From Bryobacterales bacterium F-183 (lineage in GTDB: Bacteria > Acidobacteriota > Terriglobia > Bryobacterales > Bryobacteraceae): a stretch of DNA of 64,000 bases. A program made the position numbers and the translations under genes. Every line of letters starts with the position of its first letter. Position 1 is the stretch's first letter. Of this stretch, positions 16,108-25,482 are shown piece after piece. The notes beneath the pieces are model-generated. The model had not been told where the DNA came from. It worked only from the letters and a program-made list of their open reading frames with translations, and searched no databases. Location of the stretch: positions 806,001-870,000 of the forward strand of contig AP025252.1 in assembly GCA_016865505.2 (NCBI GenBank), written 5' to 3'.

Positions 16108-17666
16108 AACTCGACCGACCGCGCCAAGGTCACAGCTTTGTTTTCCAGTACCCTCTGCAGTACGGCTTCCGGCACCTTCTGGTCTGTTTCGATCACCGAT
16201 ACCGCCTGCGCATCCTTGCGACCCAACGAGAACGTCGCAATGTTTACGCCATTCTGCCCCAAGACCGTGCCGATGTAGCCGATCACGCCGGGCACATCGT
16301 CGTTTTTCATGAACGTCAGGTGCCCGGTGAGCGGCGCTTCACAGGCGATGCCGTCTACTGACGTCAGGCGCGGCTTGCCCAACACCACAGAACCTTCCAC
16401 TACCGTCTTGCCGGTGTCCGTTTCGAGGATCACGCGAATCGAATCCGTCGGGCTGTTGACGTTTTCCTGGCGCTCTCCGACATCGATGCCGCGATCCCTT
16501 GCGATCTGCAGGGAGTTCACCAGGTTGGGACGGCGTTCGGCAGAAGGCGCCAGCGCTCCCGCTACGCCTGCGTTGCGGATGAGGTGCGTGGCCAGTTCCA
16601 CGATCTTGCCCGTGTACACCAGGGTGATCGCCTGCGGGTTCCCCGCAGAAATATTGGCCGCGAACGTACCCAGCTTTTCCGCCAGCGACACCTGCGGACC
16701 CACTGTCTCGTACTGCTCGGCGGTGAGCGCCGGCAGGTTTACCGCGTTCAGCGCTACACCGTTATTCAGATAGTCGATGACCTGTTCCACGATGCGTACG
16801 CCAACGGTTTCATGCGCTTCTTCCGTCGCGCCTCCGATGTGGGGCGTGGCGACCACGTTATCCATCGCCAGCAAGGGTTCGCCTGCTGCCGGTGGCTCCA
16901 TCTGGAAGACGTCCAACGCCGCGCCGGCTACTTTGCCGGATTCGAGTCCACGGGCAAGGGCCGCGCCGTCGATGAGTTCGCCGCGGGCGCAGTTGACGAT
17001 CTTGACGCCGGGCTTCATCAACATGATGGCCGTGTCGTTGATCATCGCCTGGGTGCTGGGCGTGAGCGCGACGTGCATGGAGATGTAGTCGCTTTGGGCG
17101 TACAGCTTGGCGAGCGGCATCAGTTCGATGCCAAGATCTTTGGCGGTGGCCGGATTGACGTACGGGTCATGCGCGATGAGGCGCATTTCAAAGGCGCGGG
17201 CGCGTTGTGCGACGCCGCGTCCGATAGATCCCAATCCTACGATGCCGAGTGTCTTGCCGCGTAGTTCGTTGCCCAGAAACTTGCGCTTGTCCCAATTGCC
17301 GGCCTTGGTGGAGGCGTGCGCCTGCGGGATACGGCGGGCGAGGGCCAACAGCAGGCCTAGCGTATGTTCGGCGACCGATACTGCATTGCCGCCGGGGGTG
17401 TTCATCACCAGGACACCGCGGGCGGTGGCGGCTTCCAGGTCGACGTTGTCGACGGCGACACCGGCGCGGCCGACCACGCGCAGTTTGGGTGCCTTGGCAA
17501 ATGTTTCCGCTGTGAGCTTGACGCCGCTGCGCAGGATCAAGGCGTCGCAGTCCGACAAATACTGTTCAAATTCTTTGGGATTGGAAGCGACCACTTCCCA
17601 GCCGGGTTGCGCTTTCAATAAATCGACGGCGGCGCGGAGGGTCGGTTCAGCGAGCAGAACCTTCAT
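16104..17666 (-). CDS. serA: D-3-phosphoglycerate dehydrogenase
   Basis: A 520-residue SerA of the long type: substrate/NAD-binding 2-hydroxyacid dehydrogenase domain (Rossmann LGIVGLGSIGRGVAQRAR; VNCARGELIDGAAL; catalytic Glu/His in DVFQMEPP and ATPHIGGATEEAHE), an intervening ASB domain (~320-440) and a C-terminal ACT domain (DDVPGVIGYIGTVLGQNGVNIA) that binds serine for feedback control in this family. It makes 3-phosphohydroxypyruvate, first step of serine synthesis. Divergent from yqeY with 55 bases between; convergent overlap with vapC. Confidence 0.96.
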   Translation of the reverse strand: MKVLLAEPTLRAAVDLLKAQPGWEVVASNPKEFEQYLSDCDALILRSGVKLTAETFAKAPKLRVVGRAGVAVDNVDLEAATARGVLVMNTPGGNAVSVAEHTLGLLLALARRIPQAHASTKAGNWDKRKFLGNELRGKTLGIVGLGSIGRGVAQRARAFEMRLIAHDPYVNPATAKDLGIELMPLAKLYAQSDYISMHVALTPSTQAMINDTAIMLMKPGVKIVNCARGELIDGAALARGLESGKVAGAALDVFQMEPPAAGEPLLAMDNVVATPHIGGATEEAHETVGVRIVEQVIDYLNNGVALNAVNLPALTAEQYETVGPQVSLAEKLGTFAANISAGNPQAITLVYTGKIVELATHLIRNAGVAGALAPSAERRPNLVNSLQIARDRGIDVGERQENVNSPTDSIRVILETDTGKTVVEGSVVLGKPRLTSVDGIACEAPLTGHLTFMKNDDVPGVIGYIGTVLGQNGVNIATFSLGRKDAQAVSVIETDQKVPEAVLQRVLENKAVTLARSVEF

Positions 17667-17721
17667 AGCGTGGGCATTATCTGCATAAGCGGTGAAGTTG
17701 ACCTTAGAATAGCAGACAGGT

Positions 17722-18168
17722 ATGGCGCTTCTCGATCAGATACAAACAGACATGGTGGCCGCGATGAAGGCGAAGGACGAGGCCAAGCTTGGCGTCATCC
17801 GCATGATCAAGACGGCCTTGAAGAAGTACGAGGTGGATACGATGAAGCCGCTCGACGAGGCGGCTGAAATGCAGATCCTCAACACGATCGTGAAGCAGCG
17901 GAAAGACTCGATCGATATGTTCCGCAAGGGTGGTCGCGAAGAGTTGGCCACCAAGGAAGAAGCGGAGTTGAAGCTGGTGGAAGCGTACCTGCCTGCCAGC
18001 GCCACCGAAGAAGACATCGACGCTGCGATTTCCGCCGCGATCGCCGAAACCGGCATCACGTCGCTGAAGCAGATGGGCCAAGTGATGAACGCTGCCAAGG
18101 CCAAGTTGGCCGGCAAGCGTATTGACGGCAAACTGATGAGTGACCGCGTCCGGTCGAAACTGTCCTAA
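17722..18168 (+). CDS. yqeY: GatB/YqeY domain protein
   Basis: A 148-residue helical protein of the YqeY family: LLDQIQTDMVAAMKAKDEAKLGVIRMIKTALKKYEVD at the start (seen here as MAAMKAKDEAKLGVIRM-like core), an internal KQRKDSIDMFRKGGREEL, and a C-terminal GatB tail domain (ITSLKQMGQVMNAAK; GKRIDGKLMSDRVRSKLS). The tail matches the tRNA-binding end of GatB, so a role around tRNA amidation or tRNA binding is inferred; the function is not settled. It lies 21 bases before the phosphoglucomutase gene and probably forms an operon with it. Confidence 0.9.
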   Translation: MALLDQIQTDMVAAMKAKDEAKLGVIRMIKTALKKYEVDTMKPLDEAAEMQILNTIVKQRKDSIDMFRKGGREELATKEEAELKLVEAYLPASATEEDIDAAISAAIAETGITSLKQMGQVMNAAKAKLAGKRIDGKLMSDRVRSKLS

Positions 18169-18189
18169 GTCCTGGAAAGAGTCCTGAAC

Positions 18190-19797
18190 ATGCCTTTGCA
18201 TCCCTTGGCGGGATTGCCCGCACCAGCCTCGTTGCTGATTGATCCGGCCGCTTTGGAAGCAGCCTACTATGCGAAGAAGCCGGACCCTGCCAATGCTGCC
18301 GAGCAGGTGAGTTTTGGCACCAGCGGACATCGCGGTACGCCGCTGGACGGTACGTTCACGGAGACACACATCCTGGCGATTACCCAGGCGATCTGCGAAT
18401 ACCGCGCGGCGCAGGGCATAACCGGACCCTTGTACTTAGGCAAGGATTCGCACGGCGCATCCGCCGCGGCGGAGCGTACGGCGATTGAGGTGCTGGCGGC
18501 GAACGGCGTCCAAACGGTGATCGCCGAAAAGGACGGCATCACGCCGACTCCGGTGATCTCGCATGCGATCCTCACCTACAACGACGGGCGCACCAGCGGT
18601 CTTGCGGACGGCATCGTGATCACGCCGTCCCACAATCCTCCGGCCGATGGGGGATTTAAGTACAACCCGCCGAATGGGGGTCCGGCAGATACGGACATCA
18701 CGGGTTGGGTCCAGAAGCGGGCGAATGAGCTGATCGCTGCGGGACTCGCCGGAGTGAAGCGCGGATCGTCACGAGACACGATCGCCGCGCACGACCTAAT
18801 CATGCCCTATGTTCGCGACCTGGGCGCGGTGATCGATATGGAAGTCCTGCGGGGGCTGCGCATCGGCGTCGATCCGCTGGGTGGTGCGTCGCTGCATTAC
18901 TGGGCGCCGATCGCCGAGTTGTACAAGCTGGAAATGCAGATCGTGAACACGGTGCAGGACCCACGGTTTGCCTTCATGACCGTGGATCACGACGGCAAGA
19001 TCCGCATGGACTGTTCGAGTCCCTATGCAATGGCGAGTCTGGTGAATCTGCGGGATTCGTTCGACATCGCGTTCGGCAACGACCCGGACGCGGATCGACA
19101 CGGCATCGTGACGCCGTTCGGCTTGATGAATCCGAATCATTACCTGGCGGTGGCGATTGATTATCTGCTGACTCATCGTCCGGAATGGCGCGCTGATGCG
19201 GCCGTGGGCAAGACCCTGGTGTCCAGCGGCTTGATTGATCGCGTGGTGGCGGGGCATGGCCGCAAGCTGATGGAGGTCCCGGTGGGATTCAAGTTCTTCG
19301 CGCCGGGGCTGTTCGACGGGTCGGTGTGTTTTGGCGGCGAAGAGAGCGCGGGTGCGAGCTTCTTGCGGCGGAACGGCAAGGTGTGGTCGACGGATAAGGA
19401 CGGGCTGATTTTGGGTCTGCTGGCGGCGGAGATCACGGCCAAGACGGCGCGGCACCCGGGCGAGCATTATGAGCGGCTGGCAGAACAGTACGGACGGTCG
19501 TTCTATACAAGGATCGACGCTCCGGCGACGCCTGAGCAGAAGGACCGGCTGAAGAAGTTGGTACCGGAGTCGATCGCGGCGACTTCGATTGCCGGGGATG
19601 CGATCACGGCGAAGATGACCAAGGCTCCGGGGAACGGGGCGTCGATCGGCGGCTTGAAGGTAGAGACGGCGAACGCGTGGTTCGCGGCGAGGCCGTCGGG
19701 TACGGAAAACATCTGCAAACTGTATGCGGAGAGCTTTGTGAGCGACACGCATCTGGCGCATGTGGTCGCGGATGCGCAGGCTTTGCTGGGCGGCTAG
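18190..19797 (+). CDS. pgm: Phosphoglucomutase (alpha-D-glucose phosphate-specific)
   Basis: A 535-residue alpha-phosphohexomutase interconverting glucose-1- and glucose-6-phosphate. Landmarks: [17 protein letters not shown] near the N-terminus, the catalytic phosphoserine loop VITPSHNPP, the Mg2+ loop [12 protein letters not shown], the sugar loop [13 protein letters not shown] and the C-terminal phosphate loop [17 protein letters not shown]. The order fits the bacterial Pgm type (about 545 residues). GGAAAGAG lies upstream of the ATG. It links glycogen phosphorylase output (9866-12418) to glycolysis. Its stop overlaps the convergent gene in a CTAG. Confidence 0.96.
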   Translation: MPLHPLAGLPAPASLLIDPAALEAAYYAKKPDPANAAEQVSFGTSGHRGTPLDGTFTETHILAITQAICEYRAAQGITGPLYLGKDSHGASAAAERTAIEVLAANGVQTVIAEKDGITPTPVISHAILTYNDGRTSGLADGIVITPSHNPPADGGFKYNPPNGGPADTDITGWVQKRANELIAAGLAGVKRGSSRDTIAAHDLIMPYVRDLGAVIDMEVLRGLRIGVDPLGGASLHYWAPIAELYKLEMQIVNTVQDPRFAFMTVDHDGKIRMDCSSPYAMASLVNLRDSFDIAFGNDPDADRHGIVTPFGLMNPNHYLAVAIDYLLTHRPEWRADAAVGKTLVSSGLIDRVVAGHGRKLMEVPVGFKFFAPGLFDGSVCFGGEESAGASFLRRNGKVWSTDKDGLILGLLAAEITAKTARHPGEHYERLAEQYGRSFYTRIDAPATPEQKDRLKKLVPESIAATSIAGDAITAKMTKAPGNGASIGGLKVETANAWFAARPSGTENICKLYAESFVSDTHLAHVVADAQALLGG

Positions 19798-20291
19798 TTC
19801 ACCTTCTTGACGAGCGGGTGGAAAGTAAAACGGAGCTTGGCTACCGCTTTGGAGACGCCATGCTGATGCCGCCTGAGCGTCCCTTCAAGGGCTGGTATCT
19901 GGTCCGATGGTTCCGGCGGAAACTTCAGCAGTTCGCCCAGAAACGAGTAGCTGACACCAGCGGCCGACCTTTCGGTGGTGAACTGCATCCGGCGGTCGTC
20001 AAACAGCGAAGTACTGGCGTACGGCAACTTCTGCCCGTCGTGTAGCTCAACATGACCTCGAAATCGGGACATGGCGATGCCCTCCATCAAAAACTCCCGG
20101 AACTCGGAGAAGGCAGCAGTCGCTTGGCTGCCATGGATTCGGAAGAAGCCAAAGTAGCTGACAGCTGGCGGCCGGGTCGGTTGCGGCTGCTGTGGGGTCT
20201 GCGCGAAGCTCGCCCCGCCCCCGTCGGCTAGCGCGATACTGGCGAAGAGCATTCGGACAAGCGCCGACACCGAAGATACTTGCTTGGGCAT
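19794..20291 (-). CDS. Secreted protein of unknown function
   Basis: A 165-residue protein with a signal peptide ([21 protein letters not shown]). The mature part contains [27 protein letters not shown] and [24 protein letters not shown] in shortened form: [10 protein letters not shown] and [14 protein letters not shown]. No family recognised; secreted proteins with this length near VWFA genes are common in acidobacteria. GGAGGT eight bases before the ATG at 20291 fixes the start; a much longer open frame on this strand runs antisense through the VWFA gene and is rejected. Divergent from the VWFA gene by 79 bases. Confidence 0.65.
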   Translation of the reverse strand: MPKQVSSVSALVRMLFASIALADGGGASFAQTPQQPQPTRPPAVSYFGFFRIHGSQATAAFSEFREFLMEGIAMSRFRGHVELHDGQKLPYASTSLFDDRRMQFTTERSAAGVSYSFLGELLKFPPEPSDQIPALEGTLRRHQHGVSKAVAKLRFTFHPLVKKVN

Positions 20292-20370
20292 CGCTGAATA
20301 CCTCCAGTTTGCCATGGCCGCAAGATAGGGAACTTGCGTTCCATGTTGCTCGTCTATCCCGGAAACTCCT

Positions 20371-21312
20371 GTGCGATTTCTTGGTTGGTTCTTGGTTGGT
20401 TTGTTTTTCCTATCCGGTACTCGGGCCGCTTGGGCCCAGCCTGTCGATGGCGACGCAGCCGTTACGTTTCGGTCCGCTGTGGCTGAGGTGCACTTGGATG
20501 TCGCGGTACTGTCTGCCACAAACCAGCCCATTCGAGGCTTGTCTTTGGAGGCCTTTCGCCTCTTTGACGAGGGCGTGGAGCAGAAGTTGACCGCGTTGCG
20601 GGCGGAAGAGCAACCGCTCGACGTCCTGCTGCTGTTCGACGTCAGCACCAGCATGCGGACCCACGTCCAAAAACTGGCGGACGCCGCGGCGCAGGCCTTT
20701 CGCGAACTTCGCGACGGCGATCGCGTGGCGGTGATGTCCTTCACCACGAGTACGAAGTTGCACCAAGGGTTCACGTCGGACCGGAAGCTGGCATTGGAAG
20801 GTGTTGGCGCGGTGCTCAGCGAACGGTTCCGCGGCGGTACGCACATCCTGGCGGCGGTGGACGATGCGGCAAAGCTACTGCTTGGTACGCCGAGGGACAA
20901 CACGCGACGTCGCGCGGTGGTGGTGGTGACGGATAACGTCGGCATCCGCACGCGGCGTGAGTCCAATGTGGTGACTAAGCTTTGGGAGGCGGATGCGGTG
21001 GCGTGTGCGCTGCTGGTGCCGAAGGCAAGCCGCGTTGGCGGTGGCGTGATCGGGCTGGCGATGGGCGCCGGGGTGAATGGGATCACGGAGAAGACGGGCG
21101 GCGTGCTGGTACGCACGGATAAGGATTCGGGCGGCGAGCCGCTGGCGGAGATGTTGCGTCGTCTGCGGCAGCGCTACAGCTTGTACTATGCGATGCCGTC
21201 GAATGTGAAGGCGGGGGAGAAGCGGACAGTGCGTGTCACGCTGTCGGATGTGGCGAAGCAGGATCACCCAGGCGCGACGGTGTCGGTGCGCAAGGGATAT
21301 GCTGTGCAGTAA
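20371..21312 (+). CDS. Secreted VWFA-related protein (acidobacterial type)
   Basis: A 313-residue exported protein with a GTG start and a signal peptide (LVGLFFLSGTRAAWAQ). After a short beta segment (VRSATNQPIRGLSLEAFRLFDEG-type motif, here NQPIRGLSLEAFRLFDEG), the von Willebrand A domain begins with the MIDAS strand LLLFDVSTSM (DxSxS) and continues with GDRVAVMSF and ARRAVVVVTDN-like VVVVTDNVG. The family is highly expanded in Acidobacteriota; it probably mediates metal-dependent protein binding outside the cytoplasm. No enzymatic role is indicated. Confidence 0.88.
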   Translation: MRFLGWFLVGLFFLSGTRAAWAQPVDGDAAVTFRSAVAEVHLDVAVLSATNQPIRGLSLEAFRLFDEGVEQKLTALRAEEQPLDVLLLFDVSTSMRTHVQKLADAAAQAFRELRDGDRVAVMSFTTSTKLHQGFTSDRKLALEGVGAVLSERFRGGTHILAAVDDAAKLLLGTPRDNTRRRAVVVVTDNVGIRTRRESNVVTKLWEADAVACALLVPKASRVGGGVIGLAMGAGVNGITEKTGGVLVRTDKDSGGEPLAEMLRRLRQRYSLYYAMPSNVKAGEKRTVRVTLSDVAKQDHPGATVSVRKGYAVQ

Positions 21313-21321
21313 GTGGACGGC

Positions 21322-21791
21322 TCAGTGGTACTTTTCTGAAAAGGCGCCAGACCCGGGCCCTTCGTAGCTACCCCACAACAACGCGTCGCCTTTGTGGGGC
21401 GCCAGATCCGCAAACCCCAGCCGGTACTCTTTGGCGATGGATCGGCGCACCAGGTCCGCGACTTCGCTGAACGGAATCGGCGAACCTTGTTGAGGTCGTA
21501 GCCTTCGTGAATGTCGCGACACCAGCCGAGGTTGCTATACACGCCCAACTTGCTTGAGTCAGGCGACCATGCGATGTGGGCAAAGTTGATGTGACAGTCA
21601 CTTCGCTCGGCGAGAACCTTTGCAAAGCCAACCCAGCCCGACTTGAGGTAGACAGTAACTTCACAATCCGGAATACCGCAAGACTCGTGTACCCATGCCT
21701 TTGCGGAACCATCGGGGGATGGAACTGTCATCACCGTACGGGAAACGCAACCGGTAGCTAGCAGGGCTAGCATCGCGACGATGACGATCAT
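21322..21791 (-). pseudogene. Frameshifted lipoprotein gene
   Basis: The 5' part from ATG 21791 encodes a lipoprotein signal (MIVIVAMLALLATGC, lipobox ATGC) and a beta-rich region (VWSPDSSKLGVYSNLGWCRD-like; seen as IAWSPDSSKLGVYSNLGW). At about 21480, after EGYDLNK, the sensible reading passes into another frame: GSPIPFSEVADLVRRSI then KEYRLGFADLAPHKGD to a stop at 21322. Staying in the first frame gives an Arg/Trp/Cys-rich tail typical of out-of-frame reading. This looks like a one-base shift, either real or a sequence error. Upstream ATG at 21851 lies inside a terminator and is not used. Confidence 0.65.
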
Positions 21792-21813
21792 CCTAGGCAA
21801 TATGCCAATTGAA

Positions 21814-21845
21814 ACAAAAAACCGCCCGAAGTTGCCTTCGGGCGG
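21814..21845 (-). terminator. Rho-independent terminator of the radical SAM gene
   Basis: On the minus strand CCGCCCGAAG-GCAA-CTTCGGGCGG forms a perfect 10-bp stem with a tetraloop, followed by TTTTTTG. It lies 49 bases after the stop of the radical SAM gene and before the frameshifted lipoprotein gene. Confidence 0.9.
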
Positions 21846-21893
21846 GTTCAATCTGAAGCTTGTTAGTGTTGTGTAAGAAATTGATAGCGCGAA

Positions 21894-24044
21894 CTAGTCG
21901 CCGAAGCTGCCGACTTCCTTCTCGCTGTCCTTGTTCACGGCGGGAGCGATGGGGGTCGACGGCATTTCGATCGGACCGCTGGAGGCTGCCGGCGCGATGC
22001 CGATCTGCACCAGACCCGTCTCCTGCTCCTTCAGCACGACCTGGCGGTACAGCTTGGCCATACGGTCGTTTTCCTGCTGCTTGAGCTTTTCGTCGCGGGC
22101 GCGGATCTTCTCTTCGCGGGCCGTCTTGGCGATGCCGGCTTCGTCCAGGTTGGTCTGGCGCTTTTTGTTCACGTCTTCCTCGCGGAGGACCACGTAGTTG
22201 GAACGCTCGGTGACCGACTTCACGTTCTTACCGCCGGCGATGATTTCGTGGCGGCCGTGCTCGTCGTACCACTTGGTGAGCGTCGCCGTCATGTGCATCT
22301 TCTCGACGATGTTACGCCAGCCCACACCGGTGTTGTACGCGCAGAAGCTGATTTCACCTTCCTGGGTGGCGTAGGGGATGATGCACTGTTCGGTACGGCG
22401 GAAGTCGTAGTTGAACAGATCCTGGAACCACATGCCAGCGATGAAGAGGAAGTTCCAACGGTCGCGACGGCGGATTTCGATGTCCGTCATGGTGCGATCC
22501 GCGGTGACCTTGCCGTAGGCGCCCTTCTGGGCCTTCTTCGACATGCCGGCGAACTTATCGAACTTGGCAATGAGGTCCGACAGGCGGAAGTGGGTGGGCG
22601 AGTGGAACGGATCGTAGTTGCGGAGCAGCGCGAGGCTGATGCCCAGAGCCGACATGCGCGGGCTACGGGCCGCGTCGTTCAGGCGGGCAACGTCCTTGAT
22701 GAGACGGTCCGTGTTCAGGAACTTGGTGAGCGGTACCGCTTCCTTGGTTTCCTTGTCGCACATCACCACCATGCCGATGCCGCAGTTGGGGTGGCAACCG
22801 CAGTTGATTTGGCCCCATTCGGCCTGCGGGCCGTGGACGAGGTCGGCGAAGTCGGAGAACGTACCCATGGTTGAGATCGGGTACCAGTCGCGGGCGGGTT
22901 CGCCGATGCCGACGTAGTTCTTTACGTCATGCGCGAGGTGCGAAAGCGTGTAGCGCTGGGCCTTGCGGCGCTCGTCGGTGATGGCTTCGTCACGGCCGGT
23001 GAAGGACACGGGCTGGAACGAAAGGAACGGGATCTTCTTGGGGTTATCGAGTGCGAACTTGACGACCGAACCCACCTGCTCGTTGTTGACGCCGTTGATG
23101 ATGGTGATCACCGGGACGATGTCGACGCCGGCCGAGTGGAGGTTTTCGATGGCCTGCAACTTCACGTCGAACAGGTTGCCGACGGCGCGGTGCGAATTGG
23201 CTTCGTTGCCGATACCGTCAAACTGCAGGTAGGCGTAACGAAGACCGGCTTCCGCGGCCTGGCGGGCAAATTCCTTGCTCTTGGCGAACTCGATACCGTT
23301 GGTCGCAGCCTGTACCGACTGGTAGCCGACCTTGCGGGCGTACCGCACGGCATCCAGGAAGAAGGGCGACATGGTGGGTTCGCCACCGGAGAACTGCACC
23401 GACATCTGGCGGCGCGGCTTGATCGAAATCGCGTTGTCGAGCAGGGTCTTGATGTCGGACCAGCTGAGTTCGTGGACAAAGCCAACCTGGTTGGCGTCCA
23501 TGAAGCAGGGGTCGCACATCATGTTGCAACGGTTGGTGAGGTCGATGGTGAGCACCGAACCGCGGCCGTGGGTGATGGTGGACGAACCGTGGTCGTGCAG
23601 CTTTTCGTCGTTATGGGCGCGGATGTCGCGGCCGGGGAACGACTCTTCGAGGTGGCGGAAGAATGCCGGGTCGATCGACATCACGTCTTCGAACTTGCCG
23701 TGAATCGGGCATTCCTTCACCATCATGATCTTGCCGTCTTTTTCGACGATCTGGGCCTTGATCTCGCCCACTTTGCTGTTGCGCAGGATTTCGACCGGCA
23801 GCTTGCCGTCGAGGATCTGCTGGCGGATCTCCGGAATGCACTTGGGGCAGAGCGAATCGGTTTCGCGGGGCCAGCCGAGGGTGGGCTTTACCTTTTCCCA
23901 GCTCTTCAGCAGCGGCTTGTCGGACCACTTGGGCGTGAACGACGGGTTGGGGCTGATCTGATTCAGCTTGTCGTAGACGTTCCAGGCGACGTTCGCGGCT
24001 ACGGCGACTGCCTTCTCAACGTACTTGATCGGTTTGTGTGCCAT
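21894..24044 (-). CDS. Radical SAM enzyme of the tetraether lipid synthase (Tes/MJ0619-like) group
   Basis: A 716-residue iron-sulfur enzyme. An N-terminal metal-binding part has SLCPKC (Cys66, Cys69) and KECPIHG (Cys112); the radical SAM cluster motif is CNMMCDPC (Cys173, 177, 180; CxxxCxxC), followed by FSGGEPTMSPF and INCGCHPNCGIG near 430. The C-terminal FQDLFNYDFRRTEQC with SFCAYNTGVGWRN matches the end of the Tes-like family, then a Lys/Glu-rich coiled tail (~620-716). Tes in archaea joins lipid tails to make membrane-spanning lipids; bacterial relatives are implicated in similar lipids. GGAAG seven bases before ATG 24044 sets the start. The exact substrate is inference. Confidence 0.8.
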   Translation of the reverse strand: MAHKPIKYVEKAVAVAANVAWNVYDKLNQISPNPSFTPKWSDKPLLKSWEKVKPTLGWPRETDSLCPKCIPEIRQQILDGKLPVEILRNSKVGEIKAQIVEKDGKIMMVKECPIHGKFEDVMSIDPAFFRHLEESFPGRDIRAHNDEKLHDHGSSTITHGRGSVLTIDLTNRCNMMCDPCFMDANQVGFVHELSWSDIKTLLDNAISIKPRRQMSVQFSGGEPTMSPFFLDAVRYARKVGYQSVQAATNGIEFAKSKEFARQAAEAGLRYAYLQFDGIGNEANSHRAVGNLFDVKLQAIENLHSAGVDIVPVITIINGVNNEQVGSVVKFALDNPKKIPFLSFQPVSFTGRDEAITDERRKAQRYTLSHLAHDVKNYVGIGEPARDWYPISTMGTFSDFADLVHGPQAEWGQINCGCHPNCGIGMVVMCDKETKEAVPLTKFLNTDRLIKDVARLNDAARSPRMSALGISLALLRNYDPFHSPTHFRLSDLIAKFDKFAGMSKKAQKGAYGKVTADRTMTDIEIRRRDRWNFLFIAGMWFQDLFNYDFRRTEQCIIPYATQEGEISFCAYNTGVGWRNIVEKMHMTATLTKWYDEHGRHEIIAGGKNVKSVTERSNYVVLREEDVNKKRQTNLDEAGIAKTAREEKIRARDEKLKQQENDRMAKLYRQVVLKEQETGLVQIGIAPAASSGPIEMPSTPIAPAVNKDSEKEVGSFGD

Positions 24045-24221
24045 GTCGATGCTTCCGGTTCTTGTTGTGAGATTTCTTACACTTGAGGCGTTCAGTCCGC
24101 CTTCATTTGCTTCGTACACCAATTTAGATGAGGGAGTACTAGCGCTGCGACCGGAATGTGTCGAAATGCCTAATCCGGGGTTGATGTGCAAAATCCGGGG
24201 TCAAACGGAGTGCGAGGCTGT

Positions 24222-25370
24222 TCAAAAGTCATCCCGGCGGTAGTGAAAGGACTCTCCCCAGGTCATCACGGGAGCCGGGTAATGGATTGGAAACAGACGG
24301 TTATAGGTCTGTGTGTAGTCTTCGCGGTGGGCGACGTTGTGTCCCATTTCGTTTTCGTGCCCGGTGATCACCAGGCGGGGATTCACGCCGCGAACCATGC
24401 GTCCTAGGCCATTGGCCCAGCAGTTGGGCATCAGGACATCCACTTTGTGATCGCGGCCGATTTGGGCGATCCAGTCGAAATCGCCACCTGGTCCAGGGTC
24501 GCCGGACTGGTCCCCGGTCTGGACGACGGTGAAGCCTTCCGGGGTGGTGACGAGGTGGACGTTCACCAAAACGCGAGGTCCCTGATGGCCGGGGTAGGCG
24601 ACGACCTTGAGTGACTTGCCGATGTTGCTGCCGAGCGGGATGTCGTGCACGGCGGAGGTGCTTCGCTTGGGGTAGGTCAGCTTGGAGGCGAGGTCCGGGG
24701 TGTCGGCCCAGAGTCCTTCAGGGGCGATCACGGGTTTGTTCATCGATAGGAAGATCCGCGCGACATCCTTATTGGCATGGTCATTGTGGAGATGGCTGAT
24801 GAAGATAGCGTCGGCCTGGCGCGCGATGCGTTCGAGCAGGCTTTTGGAGACTTTGAAGCCGACCGTGCGGATGCCGGGTACGATGTCGAAGGCGAAGGAT
24901 ACGGTGGGGGTCCGGACCAGGAAGCCGTGGTTGTACAGCTTCCAGATCCGCATGCCTTCGGTGACCTTGGTGCGCTCAATGTCGGCCACCGCTTGCTCGA
25001 TGCGGTCCTGGTAGAACTTCTGGACGAGCGGCTTTTCGGGCGCCGATGGGATGTGCAGGATATCGTCCAGGCGGATGAGCGCAGCGCGCCGTAGCGGGTG
25101 TTCGGCGCGGGCCGAAGGGCGGTAATGTTCCAGGACGAAATTGACCCACTGCAGGGAGTTCGCGATCCACTCGTCGGGCGCGTCGGGGAGTTCAGGCGCC
25201 GTGGTGACGCGGCGGGCCGAGGATACGAACGGAGGCTTGGGTGCGTCGTCAGCGACGTTCTCGCGAGGGTCGGCGGGGTCGAAGGTGAAGGTCCTGGCGG
25301 CTGCCGGTTGCTGGGCGAGGAGGCCGGAGGCGGTCGCGGCGAGGGCGAGGAGAATGAGTGAGAGTGGCAT
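24222..25370 (-). CDS. Secreted metallo-beta-lactamase-fold hydrolase
   Basis: A 382-residue exported protein (signal peptide LILLALAATASGLLAQ). The MBL fold is shown by FISHLHNDHANKD (HxHxDH), AYPGHQ, VVQTGDQSG and ITGHENEMGH, which supply the metal ligands. The layout resembles UlaG-like/lipid-hydrolase-type MBL proteins rather than true beta-lactamases. Residues 20-150 form an N-terminal extension with no clear domain. AAGGA five bases before the ATG supports the start. Substrate unknown. Confidence 0.82.
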   Translation of the reverse strand: MPLSLILLALAATASGLLAQQPAAARTFTFDPADPRENVADDAPKPPFVSSARRVTTAPELPDAPDEWIANSLQWVNFVLEHYRPSARAEHPLRRAALIRLDDILHIPSAPEKPLVQKFYQDRIEQAVADIERTKVTEGMRIWKLYNHGFLVRTPTVSFAFDIVPGIRTVGFKVSKSLLERIARQADAIFISHLHNDHANKDVARIFLSMNKPVIAPEGLWADTPDLASKLTYPKRSTSAVHDIPLGSNIGKSLKVVAYPGHQGPRVLVNVHLVTTPEGFTVVQTGDQSGDPGPGGDFDWIAQIGRDHKVDVLMPNCWANGLGRMVRGVNPRLVITGHENEMGHNVAHREDYTQTYNRLFPIHYPAPVMTWGESFHYRRDDF

Positions 25371-25423
25371 CGGCGTCCTTTGAGCATAGTCGAGAGGCGT
25401 GACAAATCGATGGCGGGAGATAT

Positions 25424-25460
25424 CCCCTTTGTGTCAGATCGGTCTGACACAAAAGGGGGA
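25424..25460. repeat. REP-like palindrome related to the one at 1399-1487
   Basis: CCCCTTTGTGTCAGA and TCTGACACAAAAGGGG form a 15-bp stem with a single-base bulge around a TCGG loop. The core TGTCAGA..TCTGACA is the same family as the tandem element at 1413-1487. It lies downstream of rtcB and upstream of the MBL gene, in a 112-base gap. Confidence 0.75.
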
Positions 25461-25482
25461 GAGTATTGGGTTGTAGGGAGAT

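Noticed and set aside
20292-21116. Upstream extension of the minus-strand secreted protein to 440 residues
   Set aside because: The extension runs antisense through the VWFA gene, is Ser/Thr/Arg-rich, and the GGAGGT site and signal peptide place the start at 20291.
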